Assembly (NCBI GenBank): GCA_030681515.1
Contig: JAUXSE010000024.1
Coordinates: 62,001-126,000, forward strand
DNA: 64,000 nucleotides
Source: Geothrix sp.
GTDB lineage: Bacteria > Acidobacteriota > Holophagae > Holophagales > Holophagaceae
Reading direction: 5' to 3'
Positions 17,638 through 26,617 of the stretch are shown here, one piece after another (position 1 is the first letter of the stretch; the number at the start of each line of letters is the position of its first letter). The position numbers were made by a program, and so were the translations under genes. The notes beneath the pieces were generated by a model. The model was not told where the DNA came from, searched no databases, and saw only the letters and a program-made list of their open reading frames with translations.

Positions 17638-18312
17638 ATGAAAGCCAGCGATCTCACCAAGCGTCAGCAGGCCGTGCTGAGATTCATTCGTTCCTTCGTG
17701 CAGGGCGAAGGGCGGAGCCCCACCCTGGTGGAAATCGCCAAGGGCGTGGGTTCCAGCGCGGTGTCCACCATCCACAAGCATGTCCAGCACCTGATGGACA
17801 AGGGCTTCCTCGTCCGCAGCCACGGGAGGGGCAACAACCTGGTGGTGGCCACCGGAGCGGAAGACGAGGCAGGGCAGCCGCAGCCGGATCGGTCAGGCCG
17901 GAGCGATTCCCGGGCTGAGACGGCGTCCATCGTGCGGATCTTTCCGTTCTGCGGGGATGTGGCCGCGGGTTCGCCCATCCTGCCCGAAAGCCGGGCCCTC
18001 CCCATCGAGGTGCCCAACAGCATCCACCGGCAGCGGGATGAACTGTTCGTGCTGCGCGTCCGGGGGGATTCCATGGTGGAGGACGCCATCCTCGACGGGG
18101 ATCTGGTGGTGCTGCAGCGCAAGGGCGAGTACCGGAACGGGGATCGCGTGGTGGCCCTCATTGACCAGGAAGAGGTCACCCTCAAGGAATTCCGGCGGGA
18201 CACCAAGGGCGTGTGGCTCATCCCCCATAATCCCGAGCTCAAACCCCGCTGTTATCCCCCCCAGCAGATTGACATCCAGGGCGTCCTCGTCGGCGTCATG
18301 CGCAGCTGTTGA
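17638..18312 (+). CDS. lexA: LexA repressor (SOS response)
   Basis: 224 residues. The N-terminal winged helix-turn-helix (about 1-65, LTKRQQAVLRFIRSFV, SAVSTIHKHVQHLMDKGFL) binds SOS operators. The C-terminal S24 domain contains the self-cleavage site Ala110-Gly111 in VAAGSP, catalytic Ser145 in RGDSMVED and Lys183 in VTLKEF. The site-to-Ser spacing of 35 equals that of E. coli LexA. RecA filaments stimulate autocleavage and so derepress the regulon. A longer frame exists from a TTG at 17602, but that codon lies in the apparent -35 element. The linker between domains (about 70-97) is longer and more charged than usual. It is divergent from korA. Confidence 0.95.
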   Translation: MKASDLTKRQQAVLRFIRSFVQGEGRSPTLVEIAKGVGSSAVSTIHKHVQHLMDKGFLVRSHGRGNNLVVATGAEDEAGQPQPDRSGRSDSRAETASIVRIFPFCGDVAAGSPILPESRALPIEVPNSIHRQRDELFVLRVRGDSMVEDAILDGDLVVLQRKGEYRNGDRVVALIDQEEVTLKEFRRDTKGVWLIPHNPELKPRCYPPQQIDIQGVLVGVMRSC

Positions 18313-18357
18313 GTGCCGAGGGGCATTCAAGAAAAAGCTGAGAATCGAGATGCCTGC

Positions 18358-19386
18358 TTAGGTCAGCCGATCTCGAATGGCCTTGCCCATGGCAGCGGTA
18401 CTATGGGTGCCGCCGAGATCCCTCGTCTTCGCGCCGTTCGCCAAGGCGTCTGACACGGCCACCTCCAGGGCCCCGGCCTCCGGTTCCCACCCCAGGTGCC
18501 GGAAGAGCAGGGCCGTGCTGAGAATCATGCCCACGGGGTTCGCCCGTCCCTGCCCCGCGATATCCGGCGCTGAACCATGGACGGGCTCGGCCAGTGCCGC
18601 GCACCGGAAGGGGCGGTGGGGAGCCCAGCTGATGGAGGGCGCCACGCCCATGCCGCCGATGAAGGCCGCGCAGAGGTCGCTGATGAGATCGCCCAGGTAG
18701 TTGTCGGCCGCGATCACGCCGAAGGCGCCCGGATTCTGGACCAGGGCGCAAAGCAGGGCATCGGCGTGCATGGCGCGGGCCGTCACCTCGGGATGGGCTT
18801 TCCGCAGCTCCTCGAACACCCGCAGCCACAGCCCGTGTCCGTGCTTCAGCACGTTCGCCTTGTGGGCCAGGGTGAGGGGGCGGCGGCGCGCGGCTGCCCC
18901 CTGGAAAGCGGCCTCCAGCAGCCGCCGGACGGCGGGCTCCGTGTGGATGGCGAGATCCACCGCACGGCCCGGTTCCGTCGAACCCTCGAGACAGTACGGA
19001 CCTTCCGTGTTTTCCCGGAAGACCTCGATATCGAGGGCAGGCCCCGGTCCCGGTGCAAGGGCCCGGCAGGGGCGGAGGTTCACGGTCAGATCCAGACCCT
19101 GGCGCAACCTCAGGAGGATCTCCTCCGCGTGCCGGCCATCGGGAAGGCGCGGATCGCCCACGGCCCCGAAGAGAATGGCGTCGCACCCGTCGCGCAAGTC
19201 GGCGAAGGCGGAATCGGAGAGGGTCTCCCCGGTGGCCAGGAAGTGCTCCGCGCCGTAGGGGAGCGGCAGCAGCTCGACCTCCCGCCCCCGCGACCTCGCC
19301 CATTCCAGACAGGGGATGGCTTCGGCCATGACTTCGCCACCGGCGCCGTCGCCGGGGATGAGGGCGATGCTAACCGGAATGTCCAA
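18358..19386 (-). CDS. leuB: 3-isopropylmalate dehydrogenase (isocitrate/isopropylmalate family)
   Basis: 342 residues. The enzyme oxidatively decarboxylates 3-isopropylmalate in leucine synthesis. Visible features are IALIPGDGAGGEV at the N-terminus, AILFGAVGDPRLP near 85, NLRPCRAL, the substrate loop VFRENTEGPYCLEG near 130, the metal/substrate site ADALLCALV, AADNYLGDLISD, and EPVHGSAPDIAGQGRANP. The RENTEGPY loop resembles the actinobacterial LeuB type; related isocitrate or homoisocitrate enzymes cannot be excluded. I prefer the TTG at 19386, which has GGGAGGT eight bases upstream; a GTG at 19422 would add 12 residues. No other leucine genes are adjacent. Confidence 0.75.
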   Translation of the reverse strand: MDIPVSIALIPGDGAGGEVMAEAIPCLEWARSRGREVELLPLPYGAEHFLATGETLSDSAFADLRDGCDAILFGAVGDPRLPDGRHAEEILLRLRQGLDLTVNLRPCRALAPGPGPALDIEVFRENTEGPYCLEGSTEPGRAVDLAIHTEPAVRRLLEAAFQGAAARRRPLTLAHKANVLKHGHGLWLRVFEELRKAHPEVTARAMHADALLCALVQNPGAFGVIAADNYLGDLISDLCAAFIGGMGVAPSISWAPHRPFRCAALAEPVHGSAPDIAGQGRANPVGMILSTALLFRHLGWEPEAGALEVAVSDALANGAKTRDLGGTHSTAAMGKAIRDRLT

Positions 19387-19472
19387 CGCTGCCACCTCCC
19401 GCCGAAGAGCCGATGGTGCCACACTCCACCATCATTCCGGAGGACGCTGTGGAACGGAGATGGAGGGTCGGC

Positions 19473-19961
19473 ATGGGAATCATCGCGATGCTGGGGTGGG
19501 CTTCGGCGGCGGAGGTGACGGAAGGTGCCAAGGCCCCGGCCTTCGAGGCCCGGGACCAGCACGGCGCCCTGGTGCGCCTGGCGGATTTCCAGGGGAAGGC
19601 TGCGGTGGTGCTCTATTTTTATCCCAAGGACGATACGCCGGGCTGCACGGCCCAGGCCTGCAGCCTGCGGGACGGCTTCGCGGCGATCCAGGCCGCGGGG
19701 GCGGTGATCCTCGGCGTGAGCGCGGACACCAGCCAGAGCCACAAGGCCTTCGCGGAGAAATTCCACCTGCCCTTCAGCCTTCTCGCTGATCCGGACAAGC
19801 GCATCATCGGGGCCTATGGGGTGAAGATGCCCCTGCTTGGGTTTGCCAAGCGGGTCACCTTTCTCATTGATCGCCAGGGCATCGTCCGCAAGATCATCCG
19901 GGATACCCGCACGAAGGATCACGACCAGCAGGTACTCGCCCTCTTGAAGGGAATCTCCTAG
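19473..19961 (+). CDS. bcp: Peroxiredoxin, Bcp/PrxQ type, possibly exported
   Basis: 162 residues. This thiol peroxidase reduces hydrogen peroxide and organic peroxides. The peroxidatic Cys lies in the motif YPKDDTPGCTAQACSLRD and is followed five residues later by the second Cys, the arrangement of PrxQ enzymes. A short hydrophobic N-terminus (GIIAMLGWASAAEV) may be a minimal signal sequence, so a periplasmic location is possible but unsure. The ATG at 19473 was chosen for its GGAGGG site; an ATG at 19413 in the same frame would add 20 residues. It is divergent from leuB, and a terminator follows. Confidence 0.88.
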   Translation: MGIIAMLGWASAAEVTEGAKAPAFEARDQHGALVRLADFQGKAAVVLYFYPKDDTPGCTAQACSLRDGFAAIQAAGAVILGVSADTSQSHKAFAEKFHLPFSLLADPDKRIIGAYGVKMPLLGFAKRVTFLIDRQGIVRKIIRDTRTKDHDQQVLALLKGIS

Positions 19962-19991
19962 CCAGAGATTGGGAATCCGGCATTTGCATTG

Positions 19992-20022
19992 AGCCCGGGA
20001 GGAATTCCGGGCTAAACTTTTT
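19992..20022 (+). terminator. Intrinsic terminator after bcp
   Basis: A 7 bp stem AGCCCGG (19992-19998) / CCGGGCT (20007-20013) followed by AAACTTTTT, 30 bases after the bcp stop and before the mglA-like gene. Confidence 0.7.
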
Positions 20023-20041
20023 CATCCCAAGAGGTTCTGGA

Positions 20042-21394
20042 ATGGTGTTCTTCAACCACGCCACCCGGCAGATGACGGCGAAAATCGTCTACTACGGACC
20101 CGGTCTGTGCGGAAAGACCACCAACCTCAACACCATCTATGGAAAGACGAGCCAGAAGGCCCGGGGCGAGATGGTGAGCCTCAACACCGAAACGGACCGC
20201 ACCCTCTTCTTCGACCTCCTGCCCATGGACGTGGGCATGGTGGGCGGCTTCAAGACCAAGCTCCAGCTCTACACGGTGCCGGGCCAGGTGTTCTACAACA
20301 GCACCCGCAAGCTCGTGCTCAAGGGCGTGGACGGCATTGTGTTCGTGGTGGACAGCCAGACCCCCATGCTGGACGCCTGCAAGGAGAGCTACCTGAACCT
20401 TGAGGAGAACCTCCGCGAGCTGGGCCTGAACCTGGGGGATATCCCCACGGTCTTCCAGTGGAACAAGCGGGATCTCCGGAATGTGGTGTCCGTGGACGAA
20501 CTCGAAGCGGCCTTCAACCCCCGGGGGACCCCCAGCTTCCAGTCCGTGGCTTCGGATGGCACCGGCGTCTTTGAAACGCTTCGCGGCATCACGAAGCTGG
20601 CCCTGTCCCACATCAAGACCCACGTGCTGGGCGAGACGCACGCCCCGGTTGCCCCGGCTCCCGCGCCCCGGCCCGGGGTGGAGGCCCTCACCCTTTCCGA
20701 CCTCCCTTCGGTCACGGATCTGCTGGACATGGAGGGATCGTCCTCCGCGGGTCTGGCCGCGGGGTCCACGCCGCTTCCGGACGAGGACGATGATACGGGC
20801 CTCTTCATCGAGGCGCCGATGCTCCCCGAACCACCCGAAGCGGGCGATGATGACATCGCCTTCCTGGTGGACGACGAGGACCTGGCTGCCCCCCCCGCCG
20901 AACCGGAGGCCGTGGATCTGCCCGCCACGGGCTCCAGCGATCCTGGGCCCGGGGTGGAGCAGGAACCGGTCCTCATCTCGCCCGGAGCCGGCCTGACCTC
21001 GCCCGAAGCCGTCCTGGTGGCCGTCGAGACGGTGGCGCCGGCGGCTCCAGCCGCGATCCTTGCTCCCCGCCCTTTGAAGCCCATGGCCAAGGTGGATCCC
21101 CTGGCGGGCCTCTCCTCGCTGATGGTGGAGGCCAGACGGCCCGCGGCCAGGACCAAGGCCATAGACCACAAGGATGCGATCAACTCGCTCATGGGCGAAC
21201 TGACCCAGGTGGGGCGGTCCGGCGCCCCGTCGGTGCTGCGTCTGGAGGTGCCCTCCGAGGTGGACGGCCAGGACATCGAGGTGGTGGTCCAGTTGCGGCA
21301 CCAGGGCCAGGTCCTGGCCGAGGGGCAGATCCTCCGCCCCGCCCCCGCCCGGGGCAGCACCGCCAAGCTCAGTGTCGAACTGAAGCGCGGCTGA
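20042..21394 (+). CDS. MglA-like small GTPase with long acidic C-terminal extension
   Basis: 450 residues, whereas MglA polarity GTPases have about 195. The first 195 residues are a complete GTPase domain: P-loop GPGLCGKTT at 19-27, switch region NTETDRTLFFDLLP, DxxG-equivalent VPGQVFYNSTR near 78, base motif WNKRD near 140. MglA controls cell polarity and motility with MglB. Residues about 200-380 are low-complexity Pro, Ala, Glu and Asp (DEDDDTG, VDDEDLAAPP), probably disordered. The last 75 residues (IEVVVQLRHQGQVLAEGQIL) look like a small folded beta domain. No mglB is adjacent; a LolA-like gene follows after one base. Function is inferred from the GTPase domain only. Confidence 0.88.
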   Translation: MVFFNHATRQMTAKIVYYGPGLCGKTTNLNTIYGKTSQKARGEMVSLNTETDRTLFFDLLPMDVGMVGGFKTKLQLYTVPGQVFYNSTRKLVLKGVDGIVFVVDSQTPMLDACKESYLNLEENLRELGLNLGDIPTVFQWNKRDLRNVVSVDELEAAFNPRGTPSFQSVASDGTGVFETLRGITKLALSHIKTHVLGETHAPVAPAPAPRPGVEALTLSDLPSVTDLLDMEGSSSAGLAAGSTPLPDEDDDTGLFIEAPMLPEPPEAGDDDIAFLVDDEDLAAPPAEPEAVDLPATGSSDPGPGVEQEPVLISPGAGLTSPEAVLVAVETVAPAAPAAILAPRPLKPMAKVDPLAGLSSLMVEARRPAARTKAIDHKDAINSLMGELTQVGRSGAPSVLRLEVPSEVDGQDIEVVVQLRHQGQVLAEGQILRPAPARGSTAKLSVELKRG

Positions 21395-21395
21395 C

Positions 21396-21977
21396 ATGCG
21401 CCGTCTGGCCATCGTGCTGCTGGCCGCCTTTCCGGCCCTGGCCTCGATGCCTGGATGGTGGCTGGCCTTCTCCCGGATGCCCTCGCTGGAAAGCCGCTTC
21501 CGGCAGGAGAGCGACAGCCTGGTCTTCGGGAAGCTGGCCCGGGAAGGCCGACTCACCCTGGCCCGGGGGGGCCGCTTGCGCGTGGCCTACGAGGGCGGCC
21601 TGACCGTGGTCTGCGATGGGCGGAACCTGGTGCAGTACGACCCGGATACCCGCACGGCCCAGCGGGTGGAACTGGCCCGCGCCGTACGCGATTTCCCGCT
21701 GCTGGGCATCCTGCTGGATCCGGCCCGTCTCGAACGGCTCTACCGGGTCGAGTCCCTTGGCGGGGAGGCCCTGAAGCTCGCGCCCAGGGAGCCCGGCCTG
21801 CCGGAGTTGAAGGCCACCGGACGCAGGGGCCTGCTGCGCACCCTGGAATGGACCGATCCCACCGGGGCGCGGCAGAAGCTGGAGTTGCTGGATCCGAAGT
21901 CACCCGTCCCGCTGGCGCCCGGCACCTTCCGGTTGCAGGTTCCCGCAGGCACCCGCTGGGCTACTCCGAACGGCTGA
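21396..21977 (+). CDS. LolA-like outer-membrane lipoprotein carrier protein
   Basis: 193 residues. An N-terminal signal peptide (MRRLAIVLLAAFPALASMPG) precedes a LolA-type beta fold: SRMPSLESRFRQESDSLVFG at the start, then LAREGRLTLARGGRLRVAYE and VVCDGRNLVQYDPDTRTAQR, matching the family pattern in which the protein reads substrate-stripping strands in order. It would carry lipoproteins or glycolipids across the periplasm. It starts one base after the mglA-like stop, so the two are cotranscribed. Its 3' end overlaps the convergent HAD gene by 17 bases. Confidence 0.75.
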   Translation: MRRLAIVLLAAFPALASMPGWWLAFSRMPSLESRFRQESDSLVFGKLAREGRLTLARGGRLRVAYEGGLTVVCDGRNLVQYDPDTRTAQRVELARAVRDFPLLGILLDPARLERLYRVESLGGEALKLAPREPGLPELKATGRRGLLRTLEWTDPTGARQKLELLDPKSPVPLAPGTFRLQVPAGTRWATPNG

Positions 21978-22674
21978 AGGCATCGTACCGCTCGGGTTGG
22001 GGGAAGCGGATCCGAAGCCAGTGATCGAGTTCGGGCACCGTGTCGAAGATGATCTCCGCGCCGGCGGCGGCGAGCTCCTCGTGGCTTCCGTACCCCCAGC
22101 CCACGCCCATGGCCTCCAGGCCGTGGGCGCGGGCGGCCTTCATGTCCACGCCGCGGTCGCCGATGAACACCCCGCCGGGCCGGATGGTGCCGCGCTCGAC
22201 CAGGCCCGCCAGCACCTCGGTCTTGGGCTGCCATCGGCCCTTCAGGCTGCTCCCGAAGATATCGTCGAAGACGAGGTTCAGGTCGAACTGGTAGGCGATG
22301 CGCCGGGCGAAGAGGGTGGGCTTGGCGGACACGATGTAGATGCGGTGGCCCTGGCGCTTGAGCCGGTGCAGCAGGTGGAAGACGCCGGGGTAGAGCTCGT
22401 GCTCGAAGACGCCATCCTCGCGGTAGCGCTCCCAGTAGAACGCCAGCGCCTCTTCCATCCGCGCCGGGTCCTCCAGGCCCTTCAGCGTGGCCAGCGATTC
22501 GCGCATGCCGAAGCCGATCCAGCCCCGGATGGTGGCCTCGTCCGGCAGCTCCAGGCCGAAGGCTTCGCAGGTCTTCCGCAGGCCGTTTCGCACGCCGAGC
22601 AGGGGATCCACCAGGGTCCCATCCAGATCAAAGCAGACGGCCTCTGGGGCCGCCCCGGTGCCCACTTCCACCAC
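21961..22674 (-). CDS. HAD-family phosphatase (phosphoglycolate phosphatase-like)
   Basis: 237 residues. The catalytic motif I is FDLDGTLVD near residue 14, with both Asp residues. A helical cap follows (about 25-95), motif II is IVSAKP, motif III the Lys in RWQPKTEVL, and motif IV GDRGVDMKAA. This is the subfamily I cap layout of Gph-like phosphatases. The substrate may be phosphoglycolate or another small phosphate ester. The start is uncertain: GTG codons at 22674, 22671 and 22665 are all possible. The gene follows ppa closely, and may be cotranscribed with it. Confidence 0.85.
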   Translation of the reverse strand: MVEVGTGAAPEAVCFDLDGTLVDPLLGVRNGLRKTCEAFGLELPDEATIRGWIGFGMRESLATLKGLEDPARMEEALAFYWERYREDGVFEHELYPGVFHLLHRLKRQGHRIYIVSAKPTLFARRIAYQFDLNLVFDDIFGSSLKGRWQPKTEVLAGLVERGTIRPGGVFIGDRGVDMKAARAHGLEAMGVGWGYGSHEELAAAGAEIIFDTVPELDHWLRIRFPQPERYDAFSRSE

Positions 22675-22675
22675 C

Positions 22676-23200
22676 CTACTTCTTCTCCCGGTTGAAGGCC
22701 TCGATGGAGGCCCGCACGAAGGCGTGGGCCTCGGCCTTGCCGCCCCAGCCATCGCTGGAGACGGTCTTGCGCTCCAGATCCTTGTAGGTGAGGAAGAAGT
22801 GCTCCACCTCGAGCAGGAAGTGCGGGGGCAGGTCGGTGCGCGAGGTCACGTGGGCGTAGGTGGGGTCGTCCGTGGCGACGGCGAGGATCTTGGCGTCATG
22901 GCCCTTGTCGTCCGTCATGCGCAGCAGGGCGATGGGACGGGCGCGGATCACCACGCCGGGATAGGTGGAGCCGTTGATGAGCACGAGGATGTCCGCCGGA
23001 TCCCCGTCTTCGGCCAGGGTGCCGGGGATGAAGCCGTATTCCGCGGGGTAGTGGAAGGGTGAGAACAGCACGCGGTCCACATGGACCAGGCCCGTGTGGT
23101 GGTCAATCTCGTACTTGATGCGGGATCCCGTGGGGATCTCGATGATGGCGTTGACGGTTTCAGGCGCCTGCTTGCCGGGATCGAGGTCAATCAGGGACAT
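22676..23200 (-). CDS. ppa: Inorganic pyrophosphatase, family I
   Basis: 174 residues, the usual bacterial length. It hydrolyses pyrophosphate to phosphate, pulling biosynthetic reactions forward. Family I features include IEIPTGSRIKYEID, the FSPFHYPAEYGFIPGT block, and the metal-binding Asp cluster in DGDPADILVL. Further metal and substrate residues follow in ILAVATDDP and HFFLTYKDLE. Cytoplasmic hexamer by family. Confidence 0.97.
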   Translation of the reverse strand: MSLIDLDPGKQAPETVNAIIEIPTGSRIKYEIDHHTGLVHVDRVLFSPFHYPAEYGFIPGTLAEDGDPADILVLINGSTYPGVVIRARPIALLRMTDDKGHDAKILAVATDDPTYAHVTSRTDLPPHFLLEVEHFFLTYKDLERKTVSSDGWGGKAEAHAFVRASIEAFNREKK

Positions 23201-23246
23201 GGGCGCTCCGCGAAGGCATCCATATTCGCATGGCCTGTGACGGGCG

Positions 23247-24332
23247 TCACGCGATGGTGGCGGCGGCCAGCCTCAGGTGGACCGTGGTGCCCCGTCCCAC
23301 CTGGCTCTCGATGAAGAGCAGGCCGCCATGGGCCACGATGATGCGGTGGCAGACGGCGAGGCCGAGCCCCGTGCCCCCGCCGAAGGTGCTGAAGAAGGGG
23401 TCGAACACCTTCGACAGCGCCTCCTGGGGGATGCCGCGCCCATTGTCGGACAGGGTGAGATGCCAGCAGGGCCTGTCCTCCAGACGCTCCTCCGCCGCGG
23501 CGAGGACGATGCGCGGCGATGGCGCGTCCTCCATGGCCCGCGTGGCGTTCTGAAGCAGGTTCTGCGCGACCTGGCGCAACAGGTCGGGATCGCCCCGCCA
23601 GGTGGCGGTTTCGGGGATCTGGTTCTCCCAGGAGAGGGCCTCCAGGAGGGTGGTGCTTCGCAGGGCCTCTTCCCAGAAGGCCCGCAGCGTCACGGCGCCA
23701 TCCTTGGGATGGAGATCCCGGCTGAAGGCCAGGGTGTTGCCGACCACGCGGTTCAGGCGGCCGACGCCCTCCTGCATCTTGCGGGCGAGATCCAGGGGGC
23801 CGGCCTGATCCGCGAGATCCTCCACGAGCATGCCGGAGAAGAGGGCCAGACTGCCCAGGGGGTTGCGGATCTCGTGGGCCAGCTCCGCGGCCATGCGCCC
23901 CATGCCCGCGAGGCGATCCTCCCGCGTGGCCTGCTGGGCGCGGAGCACGGCTTCCGTGACATCCCGCAGGGTGACGATGGTCCCCCCGTGGGGGGCGGCA
24001 CGGCGTTCCTCTTCGAAGATCAGTTCCCGGCCTTCGGTGGTCTGGAACCGGCGCGGGCCCCCGGGGCTGCCGGATTCCCAGGGGGCGGGATCCTGGAGGA
24101 ACCGGCCTTCGAGCCCCTGGGGCCGGTTGGTGAACCGCAGGGAGCCATCCTCGGCCAGGACCCAGATGGCGAAGGGGACGGCCTCGATCACGGTCTGGAG
24201 CTCGCCCTGGAGCTGGCCGAGTTGGGCCTGCAGGGCTTCGTAGCGGGTCTGGAGGTGTTCCGAGGCCGCCGTGAAGGCTTCGAAGGCCTCCAGCAGTTGC
24301 CGGGGATCGGGATGGGCCTGCACGCCTGTCAC
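23247..24332 (-). CDS. PAS-domain sensor histidine kinase, NtrB-like and soluble
   Basis: 361 residues with no membrane segment. A coiled coil (about 10-45) leads into a PAS domain (about 46-130, AVPFAIWVLAEDGSLRFTNR). The HisKA motif is AAELAHEIRNPLGSLALF (phosphorylated His near 153). ATP-binding boxes follow: N-box QNLLQNATRAM, G1 LSDNGRGIP, G2 GTGLGLAVCHRI. Its GTG start overlaps the stop of the HEAT-repeat gene (GTGA), so it is the last member of a five-gene overlapping chain. No response regulator is adjacent; its partner is unknown. Confidence 0.92.
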   Translation of the reverse strand: MTGVQAHPDPRQLLEAFEAFTAASEHLQTRYEALQAQLGQLQGELQTVIEAVPFAIWVLAEDGSLRFTNRPQGLEGRFLQDPAPWESGSPGGPRRFQTTEGRELIFEEERRAAPHGGTIVTLRDVTEAVLRAQQATREDRLAGMGRMAAELAHEIRNPLGSLALFSGMLVEDLADQAGPLDLARKMQEGVGRLNRVVGNTLAFSRDLHPKDGAVTLRAFWEEALRSTTLLEALSWENQIPETATWRGDPDLLRQVAQNLLQNATRAMEDAPSPRIVLAAAEERLEDRPCWHLTLSDNGRGIPQEALSKVFDPFFSTFGGGTGLGLAVCHRIIVAHGGLLFIESQVGRGTTVHLRLAAATIA

Positions 24333-26617
24333 GGCTGCACCGGGGGTTCAAGCACCCGGCGAAGGGCTTCCCGCTCCTCCCCCCTGGGCTCGCTGTCCAC
24401 CACCCGCTGAAGCGCGGCGAAGGCCTCGGTGGTTCCGAGGGCCACCAGGGCCCGGGCCGCGGCCAGACGGACGCCGGCCGGCTCCCCGCCCCCGAAGAAT
24501 CCCTTCCGGCGCAGGCATTCCATAAGGATCGGCAGGGCCCTGGGGGAGCCGATGTGGCCGAGGGTGTCCAGGGCCTGGATCCGAAGCCGCTCCAGCACCC
24601 GCTTGTCCTGGGCCAGTTCCGCCACCTGGGGCAGGCTGCCTTCGGAACGCAGCTGGCCCAGGGCGAACAGGATTTCCTGCAGCGTCTCCCCGTCCGTATC
24701 CTTCATCCGGGCGAGGAGATGGGGTTCGGCGCCCGGGCCGCCCAGCTTCCAGAGGGCTCGCACGGCCGTGCGGCGCACCCGGGGTTCGGGGTGGCGGAGC
24801 ATGGGCAGGATGGCCTGGACGCAGCCGGCATCGCCCAGGTCGGACAGGAGGGTCAGGGCGTTGCGCACCAGGTACCAGGCGGGCGAGGCCAGGGTTTCCA
24901 TCAGGGCGGGCAGCGCGGCGGGTCCCATGCTCCGGACCGCCTCGACCAGGCGCCCCCGGCGGGTCCGATCCGTCTCCTCCCCCAGGCGGCCCACCAGGTG
25001 CCGGGCCATGGGATCCCCGAGGAATTCCAGGAAGGGATGCACCTCCTGGATCATCTGGTCGCGTTCCAGGGTGAAGGCGCGGGTGATCGTGGCATCCAGG
25101 AGCTGGGGCCGGAGGAGGGCGGCGCGCAGCCGGACGAGCGCATCGTTCCGCCAGGGATGCTGTTCTTCCAGGAAGGCGCAGAGCCCCTCGAGTTCCTGGA
25201 TGTCCGAGATGACGGGTCCGAGGTCCCCGCGGTGGATCAGGGCCGCCAGCAGGGATTCCAGGGCCTCGGTGGTCCAGCGGTGGATAGGAGGATCGGGCTC
25301 CCAGGCGAAATGCGCGCGCAGGGCCCCGGCGAGGGGACCCTCGCCCCCGGGCGGCAACCCGGGGTCCTGGGCCCAGCGCGACAGACCCGCCAGGGTCTGG
25401 GCGGCCTTGAGGCGCAGCTCTGGCGGATCCCCGCGCAGGCCGTCGAGGAGCAAGTCCTGGATCCGGAGGAATTCATCGTGGCGACGGAGGTCCAGCAGCT
25501 CCCGGAGGAACGCCAGGCGCTGCTCCAGGCTGAGCTCGCAGAGGTGGCCCTCCTCGAGCACCTTGAGGAGCTTGGCTTCGAGGCTGAGTGCGTCCCAGTC
25601 CAGGCGCCGCAGGATGGCCTCGGCCTGGGACGCGTCCTGGCCCGAGGCGCGGAGGTGCGCCGACAGGGCGCGGACCAGGGATGCCCGGTCGGCAAGGGGG
25701 CGGAGGATGTCCTGGAGGGGGCCCTTGAGCTGGGTCCAGGAGGCCCCCTTCGCCAGGGCCGAACTGGTGGCCACGGAAAGGATCTCGCCAGCCAGGGCCT
25801 TGACGCCCAGGGCCAGGCCGGCCGGGTGCTCGGGCAGGCTGGCGAGGCCCGCGAGGAGTCCCAGCTGCACCTCGGGGGTCAATCCCATGAGCACCTGGCG
25901 GAGGGTTCCCAGCTGGGCCGGGGTGGGCATCCCGTCCCCGAGGCCGAGTTCCCGTCCGAGGGGGCCCAGGCCGCTGAGGTCCGCCGGATGGAATCCCCTC
26001 AGAAAACCGGGTTCCCCCGCGTCCACGCCCCCGCCGGCGGAGCCCTCCGGGGGGGTGGCGCCCTTGGCCAGGGTGGCCAGCAGCGCCTCCCGGATGAACT
26101 TGACGAGGTTATCCGGGGACCGGGTGGGTGGCGGGTCCGCTGGGGCGGGGGAGAAGGCAGGGGCCCTGTCATCGGATCCCGGGGCCTCCCCCTCCCGCAC
26201 CTCCTGGTAGCGGGTCTGGGCGACCTTGATGCATCGCACGCCGGCCGCCCGGAGCAGGGCCTCGAACCCGCCCTGTTCCTCGAGTTTCGGGGGCTTGATC
26301 GCGAGACCTTCCAGGAAGGCAAGGAGCTCCCCGGGCGTCACCCCCCGTTCGAAGACGAAGCCGCTGACGGCGCGCTCCGATACCAGCCGCACCAGGGCCA
26401 CGACATGGGGACTCCTCGTATCCTGGACCTGGCCATCCACGAAGGCCCTGGGCCCGGACACCACGAACTGGAGGCGGTCCTGCTCCGCCAGCCACCGTTC
26501 GAGCACCGCGTGGGCGGTGGCGAGGGATTCCTGGGCCCGCGGGTGGACAGCGGTGTACATCTGCAGCGCCTTGAGGGCCACGGCCAGGCTCTGGGCGAGC
26601 TGCAGGAAGTCGTTCAT
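24329..26617 (-). CDS. Large HEAT-repeat protein
   Basis: 762 residues. The N-terminal 130 residues (NDFLQLAQSLAVALKALQMY, then VLERWLAEQDRLQFVVSGPR) form a distinct alpha/beta unit. A Pro-rich linker spans about 150-200. The C-terminal part from about 490 has HEAT repeats: ALPALMETLASPAWYLVRNA, AILPMLRHPEPRVRRTAVRAL, LPQVAELAQDKRVLERLRIQ, LPILMECLRRKGFFGGGEPAG. Such proteins act as binding scaffolds. The start ATG at 26617 overlaps the HD-domain gene stop; the longer frame upstream is antisense-like sequence. Coupling to a histidine kinase suggests a signalling role, but this is inference. Confidence 0.82.
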   Translation of the reverse strand: MNDFLQLAQSLAVALKALQMYTAVHPRAQESLATAHAVLERWLAEQDRLQFVVSGPRAFVDGQVQDTRSPHVVALVRLVSERAVSGFVFERGVTPGELLAFLEGLAIKPPKLEEQGGFEALLRAAGVRCIKVAQTRYQEVREGEAPGSDDRAPAFSPAPADPPPTRSPDNLVKFIREALLATLAKGATPPEGSAGGGVDAGEPGFLRGFHPADLSGLGPLGRELGLGDGMPTPAQLGTLRQVLMGLTPEVQLGLLAGLASLPEHPAGLALGVKALAGEILSVATSSALAKGASWTQLKGPLQDILRPLADRASLVRALSAHLRASGQDASQAEAILRRLDWDALSLEAKLLKVLEEGHLCELSLEQRLAFLRELLDLRRHDEFLRIQDLLLDGLRGDPPELRLKAAQTLAGLSRWAQDPGLPPGGEGPLAGALRAHFAWEPDPPIHRWTTEALESLLAALIHRGDLGPVISDIQELEGLCAFLEEQHPWRNDALVRLRAALLRPQLLDATITRAFTLERDQMIQEVHPFLEFLGDPMARHLVGRLGEETDRTRRGRLVEAVRSMGPAALPALMETLASPAWYLVRNALTLLSDLGDAGCVQAILPMLRHPEPRVRRTAVRALWKLGGPGAEPHLLARMKDTDGETLQEILFALGQLRSEGSLPQVAELAQDKRVLERLRIQALDTLGHIGSPRALPILMECLRRKGFFGGGEPAGVRLAAARALVALGTTEAFAALQRVVDSEPRGEEREALRRVLEPPVQP

